Source: Alphaproteobacteria bacterium | Lineage (GTDB): Bacteria; Pseudomonadota; Alphaproteobacteria; Rhodobacterales; Rhodobacteraceae | Assembly: GCA_030425395.1 (NCBI GenBank) | Contig: JAUIAS010000009.1 | Location: 1-64,000 of the forward strand | Direction of reading: 5' to 3' | DNA: 64,000 nt | Part shown: positions 37,588-47,243 of the stretch, piece after piece | How the letters are laid out: each line of letters begins with the position of its first letter | How positions within the stretch are numbered: position 1 is the stretch's first letter | Position numbers and translations under genes: made by a program | Notes under the pieces: model-generated | The model's database searches: none | The model's input: only the letters and a program-made list of their open reading frames with translations | What the model was told of the DNA's origin: nothing

Positions 37588-38145
37588 TCAACGCGCGGTC
37601 GGCCCGAATAGCACCCGATCGAGGGACAACGGACCGGCCCCCTTGAAAATAGGCACTGCCAAAAGGATCAGCCACAGCGACCGCTGATCAAGGATCAGCG
37701 AGGCCGAGTCGCGGTCGAACCACGCGCCCAGAACCGCCGGATCACCAATGGACCCGTGGCCGTAAAGATCGGTCATCGATTGAACCACCACAAATCCGAT
37801 CATCCCCAGCGATGCCAACCGGGTGAACAACCCGATTATGATCAGCGCCGGCAGAATGAATTCGGCCCAAGTTCCCGCGACCACAACCGCCCAGTGGAAA
37901 ACGCCCAATTGCGAGGTGTCATAGCCGGCCGCTTCCATCGCGCGGGGAAATATCTGGGCATAGGCCCCGACAGACGGTTGCACGAGACCTAGGACGCCAT
38001 CGCCCAGCTTGGTCAGCGCCGAAGACCAGAAATACCCTGCCAGCGTCGCCGCAAAGATCAGCCGCGCGAGGGTCGGCAAAAGCAGATCGCCGCCCCGGTC
38101 CAGCGTTGGGGCAATACGGGATTGCAGGGTGTCGATCATGGTCAT
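37588..38145 (-). CDS. DoxX family membrane protein
   Basis: A 185-residue protein with DoxX features: four hydrophobic helices and the motif RLIFAATLAGYFWSSALTKLGDG near the N-terminus, then the TWAEFILPALIIIGLFTRLASL segment. DoxX proteins commonly accompany bufferin operons, where they may act as redox partners at the membrane. It overlaps the bufC-like gene by 4 bp, so it is the last gene of this operon. Confidence 0.88.
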   Translation of the reverse strand: MTMIDTLQSRIAPTLDRGGDLLLPTLARLIFAATLAGYFWSSALTKLGDGVLGLVQPSVGAYAQIFPRAMEAAGYDTSQLGVFHWAVVVAGTWAEFILPALIIIGLFTRLASLGMIGFVVVQSMTDLYGHGSIGDPAVLGAWFDRDSASLILDQRSLWLILLAVPIFKGAGPLSLDRVLFGPTAR

Positions 38146-38903
38146 GTCATGGCTCCGGTCTGAATGTCCTGAATTGCCCCGGTGCCCAGCAGAAGCCCGA
38201 GAAGTGCGGCCAGATCGAAGGCGGGGTCCTTGGCCGTTGCATGCTCCAGCGCACGATTGAGCGGTGCGCCGGATGTCACCGACGCCAAAAACGCAGCGGC
38301 ACCCGAACCGATGAGATGCGCTTCGGGGTCATAGCCACGGCGGAGGATAAGCACGTCCTGGGCCGTCCCGCCCGGCTTGGGCGCGCCGTCTTCGGTGGCA
38401 TATGTCCAGATATCGAGCACCGGCCAACGCGATTGCAACAGGCTGAGCGACGGTGCGAGGATCAAGCGGGCGTTATCAAACGCTTCGGGCGGCAGTGCGG
38501 CCAGCGCCTCGGGGGCGATGCTGGTGCTGTCGCTGGCGTGGTAGGCGGCCCGCAACAGCCATTCCAGTCGGGCGACATCCCCCAGATAAGGCATGTGTTC
38601 CAACTGCGGCATGGCATCGAGAAAATCGCCGAAATCCTCCCCGTACTGCGCAAGGATAGGAGAAGAGGGTGGCGATTGCCGCAGATACACGCTGGCCACC
38701 CCATCCATGTTCTGTTTGCCCAAGAGACGGGCAATCGCCGGAAAGCTTTCGTGCAAGGCTTCGGTCAGGGAAACGGCGACGTTGTTGCGATAGACGTTGT
38801 ACCGTCGGCCCGCCGGGCGACCTTGGCCATCGCACAGCCCTTCGGGCACATCCGAAGACGGGTCGAACAGGGCAGCGCGGAATTCGGTCTGGGTGACGGT
38901 CAT
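38142..38903 (-). CDS. bufC: BufC-type partner protein (DUF2063)
   Basis: A 253-residue DUF2063 protein. The N-terminal half has the family segment [23 protein letters not shown] (about residues 33-55), with FPAIARLLG. In bufferin systems the DUF2063 protein is thought to bind the precursor and recruit it to the MNIO enzyme. It overlaps bufB by 4 bp and the DoxX gene by 4 bp. Confidence 0.9.
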   Translation of the reverse strand: MTVTQTEFRAALFDPSSDVPEGLCDGQGRPAGRRYNVYRNNVAVSLTEALHESFPAIARLLGKQNMDGVASVYLRQSPPSSPILAQYGEDFGDFLDAMPQLEHMPYLGDVARLEWLLRAAYHASDSTSIAPEALAALPPEAFDNARLILAPSLSLLQSRWPVLDIWTYATEDGAPKPGGTAQDVLILRRGYDPEAHLIGSGAAAFLASVTSGAPLNRALEHATAKDPAFDLAALLGLLLGTGAIQDIQTGAMT

Positions 38904-39757
38904 GCCGCCACCTTGGCAAGGGCGGATGCGGCGCGTGCAGCCTCGGCGCTCAGGGTCGGCCAGTCGGGGACGTCAGCGTCCCATTCAACAAGCACGGGGC
39001 GCGGCCCGGACCGGGCCAGCGTATAATCCAGCAGCGTCCACACCGGGTCAGCTACGGCGCGTCCGTGGCTGTCTATCAGCAGGGGGGCACCCGTATCATC
39101 GGTGTCGGAATCATGACCACCAAGATGAATTTCACCAACCTGATCAAGGGCATATGCATCGATATAGCTGCGCGGATCATACCCGAGGTTGGTGGCCGAA
39201 ACAAAGACGTTGTTCACATCGAGCAGCAGGCCGCACCCGGTGCGCCGTGCGATTTCGGCCAGAAATTCCGGTTCGCCCCAGGTGCTTTCGGCAAAGGCCA
39301 GATAGGAGGACGGGTTTTCAAGCAGCATCTGCCGCCCTATGCGGCTTTGCAGGGCGTCGATGTGATCGGCCACGCGGGTCAGCGTGGCGTTGGTATAGGG
39401 CAGGGGCAAGAGATCGTTAAGGAAAGCACCGTCATGGGTCGACCATGCGAGATGTTCGGAAAAACTGGCCGGGGCCAGCCAATTTACCAGATGGGCCAGC
39501 CGGTCAAGATGATCGGGGTCCAGTGGGCCTTCGCCACCGATGGACAAGCCCACGCCGTGAACCGATATGGCGAACCGCTCTGACACGGCGCGCATCATCG
39601 CCAAGGGGCGCCCGCCTGCGCCCATGTAGTTTTCGGCGTGCACTTCCAGCCATTCAACCGCCCCCGGTTCTGCCATCGCATCGTCGAAATGCTGGGGCTT
39701 GAAGCCAACACCCGCGCGCGCGGGCAAACGGGAAGGAGGGGGCGTGGTGTCTCGCAT
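38900..39757 (-). CDS. bufB: MNIO enzyme BufB (DUF692)
   Basis: A 285-residue multinuclear non-heme iron-dependent oxidase with a TIM-barrel. Likely metal-binding elements are [41 protein letters not shown] and DSHGR. In bufferin systems this family converts precursor cysteines into thiooxazoles. The start at 39757 is 59 bp after the bufA stop, across a perfect hairpin. It overlaps bufC by 4 bp. Confidence 0.93.
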   Translation of the reverse strand: MRDTTPPPSRLPARAGVGFKPQHFDDAMAEPGAVEWLEVHAENYMGAGGRPLAMMRAVSERFAISVHGVGLSIGGEGPLDPDHLDRLAHLVNWLAPASFSEHLAWSTHDGAFLNDLLPLPYTNATLTRVADHIDALQSRIGRQMLLENPSSYLAFAESTWGEPEFLAEIARRTGCGLLLDVNNVFVSATNLGYDPRSYIDAYALDQVGEIHLGGHDSDTDDTGAPLLIDSHGRAVADPVWTLLDYTLARSGPRPVLVEWDADVPDWPTLSAEAARAASALAKVAA

Positions 39758-39780
39758 TGTGGCCTCTTGTGGATGCAGAT

Positions 39781-39804
39781 GCGCAGGCCCGGTTGGGCCT
39801 GCGC
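39781..39804 (-). other. Intercistronic stem-loop bufA/bufB
   Basis: GCGCAGGCCC (39781-39790) and GGGCCTGCGC (39795-39804) form a perfect 10-bp stem with a 4-nt loop. It lies in the 59-bp gap between the precursor and enzyme genes, and no T-run follows it. It could protect the bufA message or reduce read-through into bufB, giving an excess of precursor. This is inferred. Confidence 0.8.
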
Positions 39805-39816
39805 CTGAGGTTTGGT

Positions 39817-40119
39817 TTACGCGGGCAGGTCGCGATCGAGCGGCTCAAGTGCCCCCTTGCGCATCGTGCCATCGGCCATTGAGGGCAGTTCGATGCTCAT
39901 GCAGGTGCCGGAATCCACGAGGGTCCAGGCATTGCCCTGATAATCAACGGTTGACGACCCTGCGCACGTTGTGCCCGCGCCTGCTTTGCAGTCGTTCTTA
40001 CCGGCCATGCTGACCCCATAGCATTTTTCCTTGGCCTGGGCTTCGGCTGTGGTGGTGTAGCCGGTCAGAGCGGCGGCAAAGGCGCTGGCGACAGCGACGG
40101 TCTTGATCATTTTGGACAT
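39817..40119 (-). CDS. bufA: Bufferin-type RiPP precursor (DUF2282)
   Basis: A 100-residue BufA1-type precursor. An N-terminal signal peptide (about residues 1-28, ending AEAQA) directs export. The core holds four Cys at 33, 44, 52 and 73 with the family pattern [18 protein letters not shown] and GTCM. In characterised bufferins the two middle Cys are modified to thiooxazoles and the outer two form a disulfide, giving a copper chelator. The Glu/Pro C-terminus is less typical. It opens the operon with bufB, bufC and doxX. Confidence 0.92.
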   Translation of the reverse strand: MSKMIKTVAVASAFAAALTGYTTTAEAQAKEKCYGVSMAGKNDCKAGAGTTCAGSSTVDYQGNAWTLVDSGTCMSIELPSMADGTMRKGALEPLDRDLPA

Positions 40120-40292
40120 GTTGAGTTTCCCTTTTTTGTGTTTCGGTCGTCATGTTTGACACTCAAACCCTAGCAGCAGGCACTTGATACCGGATACTCA
40201 CGACGCCGTGTCTCACGCCGCTGTCAGGGCGTGTGACGACCTCACGTCGTTTGAGGCACTGAAATTCAAGGGAAAATTCCGGTCTGAAACAA

Positions 40293-40316
40293 TTCGGCCC
40301 CGCAGAGGGGGCCGAA
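40293..40316 (-). terminator. Rho-independent terminator of thrS
   Basis: TTCGGCCCC (40293-40301) pairs with GGGGCCGAA (40308-40316) in a 9-bp stem with a 6-nt loop. On the minus strand the stem is followed by TTGTTT. It lies 25 bp after the thrS stop and upstream of bufA. Confidence 0.8.
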
Positions 40317-40340
40317 AGAGAGGTAAAATCGCGGGATTTG

Positions 40341-42287
40341 TTACAATAGATCGGGCGGGGTTGCCTCATGCGCCAGCGCTTGTGTTACAGCCTCCAGCGT
40401 ATCGACCCGCGTCTGTTTTTCGCCCAGGCGGCGCAGTGTCACGGTGCGTTCTTCCACCTCGCGATGACCGATGGCGAGGATCACAGGAACCTTGCCGACG
40501 GAATGTTCGCGGACCTTGTAATTGATCTTTTCGTTGCGGGTGTCGGCCTCGGCGCGGACGCCCGCCGCTTTGAGCTTTTCGACCACCTCATGCACGTATT
40601 CATCGGCCTCGGATACGATGGAGGCGACAACCACCTGACGCGGTGCCAGCCAGAACGGGAGCTTGCCCGCATGTTCCTCGATGAGAATACCGATGAAGCG
40701 TTCAAAGGACCCCAATGTCGCACGGTGAAGCATGAAGGGACGGTGTTTCGCGCCGTCCTGCCCGATATAGGACGCGTCCAGGCGTTCGGGCAGGTTCGGG
40801 TCCACCTGAAGGGTGCCGCACTGCCAGTTCCGCCCGATGGCATCGGTCAGGGTGAATTCCAGCTTCGGCCCGTAGAACGCACCCTCGCCTTCGAGCAGTT
40901 CAAAGTCGTAGCCCGCAGCCTTGCAGGCGTCACCAAGCGCCTTTTCCACAATGTCCCAGCTTTCGTCGCTGCCGATCCGTTTTTCGGGGCGGGTGGAGAG
41001 CTTGATGGTCCAGTTGTCAAAACCGAGATCGGAGTAGATGCGCGACAGGAACGCGATGAACCGCGCTGTTTCGGATTCAATCTGTTCTTCGGTGCAGAAG
41101 ATGTGGCCGTCATCCTGCGTAAAACCGCGCACGCGCATGATCCCGTGCAATGCGCCGGAAGGTTCATAGCGCGCACAAGAGCCGAATTCGGCCATCCGCA
41201 GCGGCAGGTCGCGGTAGGATTTGAGGCCCTGATTGAAAACCTGGACGTGACAGGGGCAGTTCATCGGCTTCAGGGCGTTGATGGCCTTTTCGCGGGCATG
41301 GTCCTCGTCCACTTCGACGATGAACATGTTTTCCTGATATTTGTCCCAGTGCCCCGACGCTTCCCAGAGCTTGCGATCCACGACCTGGGGTGTGTTTACC
41401 TCCACATAGCCGCCGCGTTCCTGCTGGCGGCGCATGTAGTCCTGAAGCGTGGTGTAAACCTTCCAGCCGTTCGGATGCCAGAACACCTGACCGGGGGCTT
41501 CTTCCTGCATGTGAAAGAGGTTCATCTCGCGGCCCAGCTTGCGGTGGTCGCGCTTGGCGGCCTCTTCAAGCATGTTGAGATGCGCGCGCAGTTTTTCCTT
41601 GCCGGTGAAGGCCACGCCATAGATCCGCTGAAGCATGGCGCGGTCGCTGTCGCCGCGCCAGTAGGCTCCGGCGATGGACATCAGCTTGAATGCGTCGGCG
41701 GGCACCTGTCCGGTGTGTTGCAGGTGCGGACCCCGGCACAGGTCCTGCCATTCACCGTGCCAATACATGCGCAGCGGTTCATCGCCGGGTATCGAGTCGA
41801 TGAGTTCGATCTTGTAGGGTTCGTTGGTCGATTTGTAATGGGCGATGGCGCGGTCACGGTCCCAGACCTCGGTGCGGACCGGATCGCGGGCGTTGATGAT
41901 TTCCTTCATCTTCTTTTCGATCAGGCCCAGATCTTCGGGTGTGAACGGCTCTTGCCGGTCGAAATCGTAATACCAGCCATCCTTGATGACCGGGCCAATG
42001 GTGACCTTCGTGTCGGGCCAGATGTCCTGAACCGCGCGCGCCATGATATGCGCCAGATCGTGGCGGACCAGTTCGTTGGCCTGCTCTTCGTCGGCCATTG
42101 TGTGAATGGCAATTGTGGCATCGGCATCAATGGGCCACTGCAAATCCCAGTGGGCACCGTTGACGGTGGCGCTGATGGCTTTCTTGCCAAGGGATTTGGA
42201 AATATCGGCGGCCACCGCACCGGGCGTAATGCCTGAGTCATAGTGGCGAACGGAATTGTCGGGGAGGGTGAGTGCGATTTGGGCCAT
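40341..42287 (-). CDS. thrS: Threonine-tRNA ligase
   Basis: A 648-residue class II synthetase charging tRNA-Thr. It has an N-terminal TGS domain ([16 protein letters not shown]), an editing domain with the HxxxH-type segment [10 protein letters not shown] and the later [14 protein letters not shown] [10 protein letters not shown], catalytic motif 2 with [22 protein letters not shown], and motif 3 near LGSFERF. The C-terminal anticodon-binding domain follows. The ATG at 42287 gives the family N-terminus. Confidence 0.97.
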   Translation of the reverse strand: MAQIALTLPDNSVRHYDSGITPGAVAADISKSLGKKAISATVNGAHWDLQWPIDADATIAIHTMADEEQANELVRHDLAHIMARAVQDIWPDTKVTIGPVIKDGWYYDFDRQEPFTPEDLGLIEKKMKEIINARDPVRTEVWDRDRAIAHYKSTNEPYKIELIDSIPGDEPLRMYWHGEWQDLCRGPHLQHTGQVPADAFKLMSIAGAYWRGDSDRAMLQRIYGVAFTGKEKLRAHLNMLEEAAKRDHRKLGREMNLFHMQEEAPGQVFWHPNGWKVYTTLQDYMRRQQERGGYVEVNTPQVVDRKLWEASGHWDKYQENMFIVEVDEDHAREKAINALKPMNCPCHVQVFNQGLKSYRDLPLRMAEFGSCARYEPSGALHGIMRVRGFTQDDGHIFCTEEQIESETARFIAFLSRIYSDLGFDNWTIKLSTRPEKRIGSDESWDIVEKALGDACKAAGYDFELLEGEGAFYGPKLEFTLTDAIGRNWQCGTLQVDPNLPERLDASYIGQDGAKHRPFMLHRATLGSFERFIGILIEEHAGKLPFWLAPRQVVVASIVSEADEYVHEVVEKLKAAGVRAEADTRNEKINYKVREHSVGKVPVILAIGHREVEERTVTLRRLGEKQTRVDTLEAVTQALAHEATPPDLL

Positions 42288-42502
42288 CTTGGCTTCCTCG
42301 TCGGTTTGGCGGCTACAAAGCGCCCGGTTGCGGGTTGATAACCGTCGAATGACAGGGGCAGGGCGAGGCGTCAAGTGCCACCCGCCGTCGCGCCGCACAT
42401 AGATGCCGGTTCGGGCATGTGACGCGGGGTCAGCGGGGTTGCTACGCTTGGCCTTGCATGGCCTAATGCGACAACCACGAAAACGGGTGAACCGGGGAGA
42501 AC

Positions 42503-43240
42503 ATGGCAGAGTTTTTTATCACACCGCAGGGGCGGCGGCTGGCCTATCACAAGACAGACGGGCGTGGGCCGACGGTGGTTTTCTTGGGGGGGCTTAAATC
42601 CGATATGGAAGGCACCAAGGCGCTGCATCTCGAAGCCTGGGCCAAGGCACAGGGTCGTGCGTTTCTGCGGTTTGATTATTCCGGACACGGCGAAAGCGAT
42701 GGCACCTTCGAGGAAGGGTCAATCGCGGATTGGCACGAAGATACGCTGGCCGTCGTCGATGGGCTGACCGAAGGCGCAATTGTGGCGGTCGGGTCGTCCA
42801 TGGGCGGCTGGCAGGCGTTGCTGTTGGGGCGTGCCCGAAGTGACCGGATCGTTGGCATGGTCACGATCGCCGCCGCGCCCGATTTCACCGAAGACGGCTA
42901 TTGGGCAAATTTCACCGATGAACAAAAGGCCCGGATCAAATCGGATGGGATGGTGGAGCTGCCCTCGGATTACATGGAACCCTATTTCGTGACCCGCAAG
43001 ATGATTAACGACGGGCGCAAATGCCTTGTTCTGCGCGATCCGCTCACCTTGCCGTTTGCGGTTCGCTTCCTGCAAGGCACGGCGGATACGGCCGTATCTA
43101 CGGAAACGGCAACACGGCTTCTGGCCCATGCCGACGGTCCGGATATGCGATTGCTGTTGGTCAAGGATGCTGACCACCGATTTTCGGATGAAACCTGTCT
43201 GGGCCTGATCGAAGCGGCGGTCGAAGAGGTGTCGGGCTGA
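42503..43240 (+). CDS. Alpha/beta hydrolase (serine esterase-like)
   Basis: A 245-residue alpha/beta hydrolase with nucleophile elbow GSSMGGW (Ser near residue 98). The early strand [13 protein letters not shown] suggests the ABHD10/thioesterase-like group. His is likely in DADHRFSD near the end. No signal peptide. It converges with phaZ across a terminator hairpin. Confidence 0.87.
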   Translation: MAEFFITPQGRRLAYHKTDGRGPTVVFLGGLKSDMEGTKALHLEAWAKAQGRAFLRFDYSGHGESDGTFEEGSIADWHEDTLAVVDGLTEGAIVAVGSSMGGWQALLLGRARSDRIVGMVTIAAAPDFTEDGYWANFTDEQKARIKSDGMVELPSDYMEPYFVTRKMINDGRKCLVLRDPLTLPFAVRFLQGTADTAVSTETATRLLAHADGPDMRLLLVKDADHRFSDETCLGLIEAAVEEVSG

Positions 43241-43260
43241 GCGTGACAGCCTGACGGTGT

Positions 43261-43279
43261 CGGGCGGTCAAGCCGCCCG
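43261..43279. terminator. Convergent-gene hairpin
   Basis: CGGGCGG (43261-43267) pairs with CCGCCCG (43273-43279) over a 5-nt loop. It sits in the 65-bp gap between the convergent esterase and phaZ genes and can serve both strands. The plus side is followed by CACCTTTGAT, a weak T-run. Confidence 0.55.
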
Positions 43280-43305
43280 CACCTTTGATCATGGGGTCGC
43301 TGTCT

Positions 43306-44586
43306 TCAGCTTACCGCGGCAATCCGCTTTTTCTTGCTCGGACGCTTGTCGCTTTTGCGGCTGTTGGCGTCGATGAATTCGAGCACCAGCGGGCGGATAT
43401 TGTCGCGCCAGCTCTTGCCCGCGAAAATACCATAGTGACCGGCCCCGGGTTCAAGGTGGCTGGCCTTCATTTCATCAGGCAGGCCGGTGCAAAGATCCAG
43501 CGCCGCGATGCATTGGCCGGGAGCCGAGATATCGTCCTTGGCCCCTTCGACGGTCTTGACCGCGACATCGGTGATCTTGCCGATATCTACCTTGTGGCCG
43601 TCCACGACAAATTCGTTCTTGGCGATTTCGCGTTCCTTGAAGATACGTTCGACGGTGGACAGGTAGAATTCCGCCGTCATGTCCATGACCGCCAGATATT
43701 CGTCATAAAAACGGTTGTGCGCATCGTGATCGGACGCTTCGCCTTGCGCGGCGCGGGCGATCTGTTCCTTGAACGCGGATGCGTGGCGTTCGCCGTTCAT
43801 CGACATGAAAGAGGCAAGCTGCAACAGACCCGGATAGACCATCCGGCCAACACCGGGGTATTTGAAGCCCACGCGCTGGATCATGGTTTCTTCGAGCTGG
43901 CCCATCGTGACGCGGCGGCCAAAGTCGGTGACGTCGGTCGGGGTCGCGTCGGGGTCGATGGGGCCGCCGATCAGGGTCAGCGTGCTGGGCTGTGCGTCGG
44001 GGTCTTTTTCTGCCAGATAAGCAGTTGCCGCAAGCGTCAGGGGCGCAGGTTGGCACACAGCGATCACATGGGTTTCGGGGCCAAGTTCGCGCATGAAGTC
44101 AACAAGGTAGAGGGTGTAATCCTCGACATCGAACTTGCCTTCGGACACCGGAATATCGCGGGCGTTGTGCCAGTCGGTGATATAGACCTCGCAATCGACC
44201 AGCAGCGATTTGACAGTGCTGCGCAGCAAGGTTGCATAGTGCCCGGACATCGGAGCGACCAACAGAACCTTGCGCGGGTTTTTCTTGCGGCCGGTGACGT
44301 TGAAATAGACCAGATCGCCAAAGGGGCGTTCCACCACCGTTTCAATGTTCACGAGGTGATCCCGGCCATCGGCGCATGTAAATGTGCGAATGCCCCAGTC
44401 GGGTTTGACAACCATCCGGGAAAAGGTGCGTTCGGTCACCTGACCCCACGCGGCCATCCAATTCAGGCCGGGATTTGGAAACATGCTGAAAACAGGGTAA
44501 GATGCCATCGCAAGAGCGGACGCACCCAGCCACTGGTTCGTGTTGCGCGCCGTTTCCATCAGGTCGTAGGTCATCATGTAGCGCAT
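43306..44586 (-). CDS. phaZ: Intracellular PHA depolymerase
   Basis: A 426-residue intracellular polyhydroxyalkanoate depolymerase that mobilises the storage granule. The nucleophile is probably Cys178 in VCQPAP, the Cys-type elbow of this family. Family sequence also shows PYMM-like MRYMMTYDLMETAR at the N-terminus and APMSGHYATLLR. The ATG at 44586 is the natural start. It diverges from phaC, with a PhaR-type operator between them. Confidence 0.94.
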   Translation of the reverse strand: MRYMMTYDLMETARNTNQWLGASALAMASYPVFSMFPNPGLNWMAAWGQVTERTFSRMVVKPDWGIRTFTCADGRDHLVNIETVVERPFGDLVYFNVTGRKKNPRKVLLVAPMSGHYATLLRSTVKSLLVDCEVYITDWHNARDIPVSEGKFDVEDYTLYLVDFMRELGPETHVIAVCQPAPLTLAATAYLAEKDPDAQPSTLTLIGGPIDPDATPTDVTDFGRRVTMGQLEETMIQRVGFKYPGVGRMVYPGLLQLASFMSMNGERHASAFKEQIARAAQGEASDHDAHNRFYDEYLAVMDMTAEFYLSTVERIFKEREIAKNEFVVDGHKVDIGKITDVAVKTVEGAKDDISAPGQCIAALDLCTGLPDEMKASHLEPGAGHYGIFAGKSWRDNIRPLVLEFIDANSRKSDKRPSKKKRIAAVS

Positions 44587-44659
44587 ATTAGTCTCCAAAA
44601 GGTTGATCGTCAGGGGCGGACTATTCGTCGCTTTGCCCGGTCTGACGCAAACTGGTATT

Positions 44660-44670
44660 CTGCATTGCAG
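44660..44670. promoter_or_regulatory. PhaR-type operator between phaZ and phaC
   Basis: CTGCATTGCAG fits the CTGC-N3-GCAG palindrome bound by PhaR in Paracoccus. It overlaps a possible phaC -10 (TATTCT, 44656-44661; with TTGCCC at 44634-44639 as -35). It lies 25 bp before the phaC start and 73 bp before phaZ. Confidence 0.72.
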
Positions 44671-44695
44671 CACAGATTATGAGGGAATTCAAAAA

Positions 44696-46519
44696 ATGGC
44701 AACTGTCCAAGAGGGCGCAGGCGAAGCTTCGGGCCAGCAGTTCGAAAAACTCGGCGAAAACCTCGAAAAAGTTGAGGAGTTGTCCAAACGTCTTGTGGAC
44801 GTGATTTCCCACCGCACGACGCATCACCCCGCGCTGGATGGCCCGAATCAAGAGTTGTATGCCAAGGCAGCGACGGCCTACTGGGCCGAGGCGATGCAGA
44901 ACCCGACCAAGATTCTCGAGCATCAGATCGAGTATTGGCGCAAATCTGTGATGCATTTTGTCGAGGCCCAGCAAGCCATGTCAGCGGGTGGGTTCGTTGC
45001 CGCAGAAGATGCCGGGCCACGGGACCGTCGGTTTGCCAACCCACTTTGGGACACGCACCCCTATTTCAGCTTTGTGAAACAGCAATATCTTCTGAATGCT
45101 GACGCGATTGAGCAGGCGGTCCAGTCTGTCGAAGATCTGGATGATAAGGAAAAGCGGCGGCTGTCCTATTTCGCCAGCCAGATTGTCGATATGATGGCCC
45201 CAACGAATTTTCTGGCCACCAACCCTGACGCGCTGGAAAAGGCGATCGAGACGGATGGGCAATCTCTGGTGCAAGGGTTGGAAAACCTGATCAGCGATCT
45301 TGAGGCCAACAATGGCGAACTGGTTGTGCGTCTGGCAGATGAAAGCGCCTTTGAACTGGGCAAGAATATCGCCACCACGCCCGGCAAGGTGGTCTTTCGC
45401 AACCGCATGTTGGAACTGATCCAGTATGAACCGACCACAGAGCAGGTGCATCAGACGCCAATCGTCTTGTTCCCGCCGTGGATCAACAAATTCTATATTC
45501 TGGACCTCAAGGCGCAGAACAGCTTTGTCAAATGGGTGACCGAACAAGGCTATACCCTGTTTGTGGTCAGCTGGGTCAACCCGGATGACACCTACAAAGA
45601 CGTCGGTATGGACGACTATGTCGAGCACGGCTTCCTGCGCGCCATTGACGAGGTCAAGCAGATCACAGGCGAAAAGCAGGTCAACGCCATCGGGTATTGC
45701 ATCGCGGGCACGACGCTTTCCATGACCCTGTCGCTGATGAAAAAGCGCAAGGACAAGTCTGTCAAATCGGCCACCTTCTTTACCGCGTTGACAGATTTTT
45801 CCGATCAGGGCGAATTCACGCCGTTCCTGCAAAACGATTTCATCGACGGGATCGAAGAGGAAGTGAAGGAAAAGGGCCTGCTGCCGTCCTATGTGATGGC
45901 GCGCACCTTTTCATTCTTGCGGTCCAACGATCTGGTCTATGGTCCGGCCATCCGGTCCTACATGATGGGCGAGACGCCGCCCGCGTTCGACCTTTTGTAT
46001 TGGAACGGTGACGGTGCGAACCTGCCCGCACGTATGGCTGTCGAGTATCTTCGCGGGCTTTGTCAGGAAAACAGGTTCACGCAAGGCGGTTTCGAAGTGC
46101 TGGGCGAAAACCTCACCATTTCCGAAGTTGACATTCCGCTGTGTTCGATTGCCTGCGAAACCGACCATATCGCGGCTTGGAAGGATTGTTATCGCGGAGT
46201 CCAGATGATGGGCAGCCGCGACAAGACCTTTATCATGACCCAGTCGGGTCACATCGCGGGCATCGTAAACCCGCCATCCAAGAACAAATACGGTCACTAT
46301 ACCAATGTCGATCTGGAAAACGGGGCCGATGGATGGCTTGAGGGGGCGGAGTTCCACGAAGGTTCGTGGTGGCCGCGCTGGGAAACCTGGCTGCGCAAGC
46401 GGTCGGGCAAGAAGGTCGATGCACGTATTCCGGGCGATTCGACTCATCCTGTGATCTGCGATGCGCCCGGCACCTATGTTGAAATCAAGGCAAGTGACCA
46501 GATTAAAAAGAAAAAATGA
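44696..46519 (+). CDS. phaC: Class I PHA synthase
   Basis: A 607-residue synthase that polymerises 3-hydroxyacyl-CoA. The lipase-like elbow is GYCIAG with catalytic Cys335. Family elements include PPWINKFYILDL, SWVNPDD and the Asp/His in the C-terminal half (SGHIAGIVNPP). The ATG at 44696 gives the expected acidic N-terminus; upstream in-frame extension runs through the operator and is not coding. It is followed by phaP and phaR. Confidence 0.96.
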   Translation: MATVQEGAGEASGQQFEKLGENLEKVEELSKRLVDVISHRTTHHPALDGPNQELYAKAATAYWAEAMQNPTKILEHQIEYWRKSVMHFVEAQQAMSAGGFVAAEDAGPRDRRFANPLWDTHPYFSFVKQQYLLNADAIEQAVQSVEDLDDKEKRRLSYFASQIVDMMAPTNFLATNPDALEKAIETDGQSLVQGLENLISDLEANNGELVVRLADESAFELGKNIATTPGKVVFRNRMLELIQYEPTTEQVHQTPIVLFPPWINKFYILDLKAQNSFVKWVTEQGYTLFVVSWVNPDDTYKDVGMDDYVEHGFLRAIDEVKQITGEKQVNAIGYCIAGTTLSMTLSLMKKRKDKSVKSATFFTALTDFSDQGEFTPFLQNDFIDGIEEEVKEKGLLPSYVMARTFSFLRSNDLVYGPAIRSYMMGETPPAFDLLYWNGDGANLPARMAVEYLRGLCQENRFTQGGFEVLGENLTISEVDIPLCSIACETDHIAAWKDCYRGVQMMGSRDKTFIMTQSGHIAGIVNPPSKNKYGHYTNVDLENGADGWLEGAEFHEGSWWPRWETWLRKRSGKKVDARIPGDSTHPVICDAPGTYVEIKASDQIKKKK

Positions 46520-46523
46520 CGAT

Positions 46524-46576
46524 ATTCTGCGGTGCAGCAAATTCTTCTTGCAATGCTGCACCGCAGAATATATACA
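46524..46576 (+). promoter_or_regulatory. phaP promoter with dual PhaR operator
   Basis: Perfect 16-bp inverted arms lie at 46524-46539 and 46554-46569. Each arm contains CTGC-N3-GCAG (46527-46537 and 46556-46566). A good promoter is TTGCAA (46548-46553), a 17-bp spacer filled by the right arm, and TATACA (46571-46576). A repressor bound there would block RNA polymerase directly. Confidence 0.8.
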
Positions 46577-46630
46577 GTCCTTGGCTGAACGAAAAACGGG
46601 GTTGTCCCGTATAGCGAAAAGGATTTCGAC

Positions 46631-47074
46631 ATGACCACGACACAAGATTTCACCACCGTTATGAAAGACATGATGGGCGCATTCCCGGTTGACACCTCCG
46701 CAATGGAAGGCGCGTTCAAGACCAGCGCCACCCTGAACGAAAAGCTGTCGTCGGTTGCTCTGCAAGCTGCTGAAAAGTCGGCTGAAGTGTCCAGCAAGTG
46801 GACCAAAGACACCCTCGCCAAGCTGGCCGACGTGTCCAAAGCCAAAGCTGAACCCGCCGACTACGCAAAAGCAATGACCGATTTCGCATCCGCTTCCGCT
46901 GAAGTTGCTGCTGAAAACATGGCCGCATTTGCTGAAATCGCCAAGAAAGTTCAGATGGACACCGTCGAACTGATGATGGCCGCTGGCAAAGACCTGAGCG
47001 AAGACGCATCCGCAGTTGTCAAAAAAGCAACCGCAGACGTGACCACAGCCGCCAAGAAGGCCGCTGCGAAGTAA
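46631..47074 (+). CDS. phaP: Phasin
   Basis: A 147-residue amphipathic phasin that coats PHA granules. The composition is Ala, Lys, Ser and Thr-rich, with no Cys and no strong hydrophobic segment. It has helical heptads such as LAKLADVSKAKAEPADYAKAM, and an Ala/Lys-rich tail (TTAAKKAAAK). The ATG at 46631 follows AAGGA. A strong terminator follows at 47128, so it is likely transcribed on its own at high level. Confidence 0.9.
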   Translation: MTTTQDFTTVMKDMMGAFPVDTSAMEGAFKTSATLNEKLSSVALQAAEKSAEVSSKWTKDTLAKLADVSKAKAEPADYAKAMTDFASASAEVAAENMAAFAEIAKKVQMDTVELMMAAGKDLSEDASAVVKKATADVTTAAKKAAAK

Positions 47075-47127
47075 TCGCGAAAGAATAGCTGATCTGCACC
47101 AATCCTCCCTAACAGGTGCAATCGCGC

Positions 47128-47159
47128 GGGCAGGTCTTCGGACCTGCCCATTCTTGTTT
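47128..47159 (+). terminator. Rho-independent terminator after phaP
   Basis: GGGCAGGTC (47128-47136) and GACCTGCCC (47141-47149) form a 9-bp perfect stem with a TTCG tetraloop, followed by ATTCTTGTTT. It is a strong terminator 54 bp after the phaP stop. Confidence 0.92.
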
Positions 47160-47243
47160 CAGGGGTTGAATGTTTCACGCCCCAGGCCGCCGCAGGGCCA
47201 GAGAATGCGCGCTTTCCTTTTGTGCTGCGCTCGCATAGTGTTT

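Noticed and set aside
40368..42236. A 622-codon open frame on the plus strand opposite thrS
   Set aside because: It is the antisense shadow of the highly conserved thrS, with no family likeness or ribosome-binding site of its own. High GC content keeps such frames open.
46524..46569. Factor-independent terminator of phaC
   Set aside because: The 16-bp inverted repeat could form a hairpin, but it lacks a T-run and its two arms are each operator-like and overlap a promoter, so an operator is the better reading.
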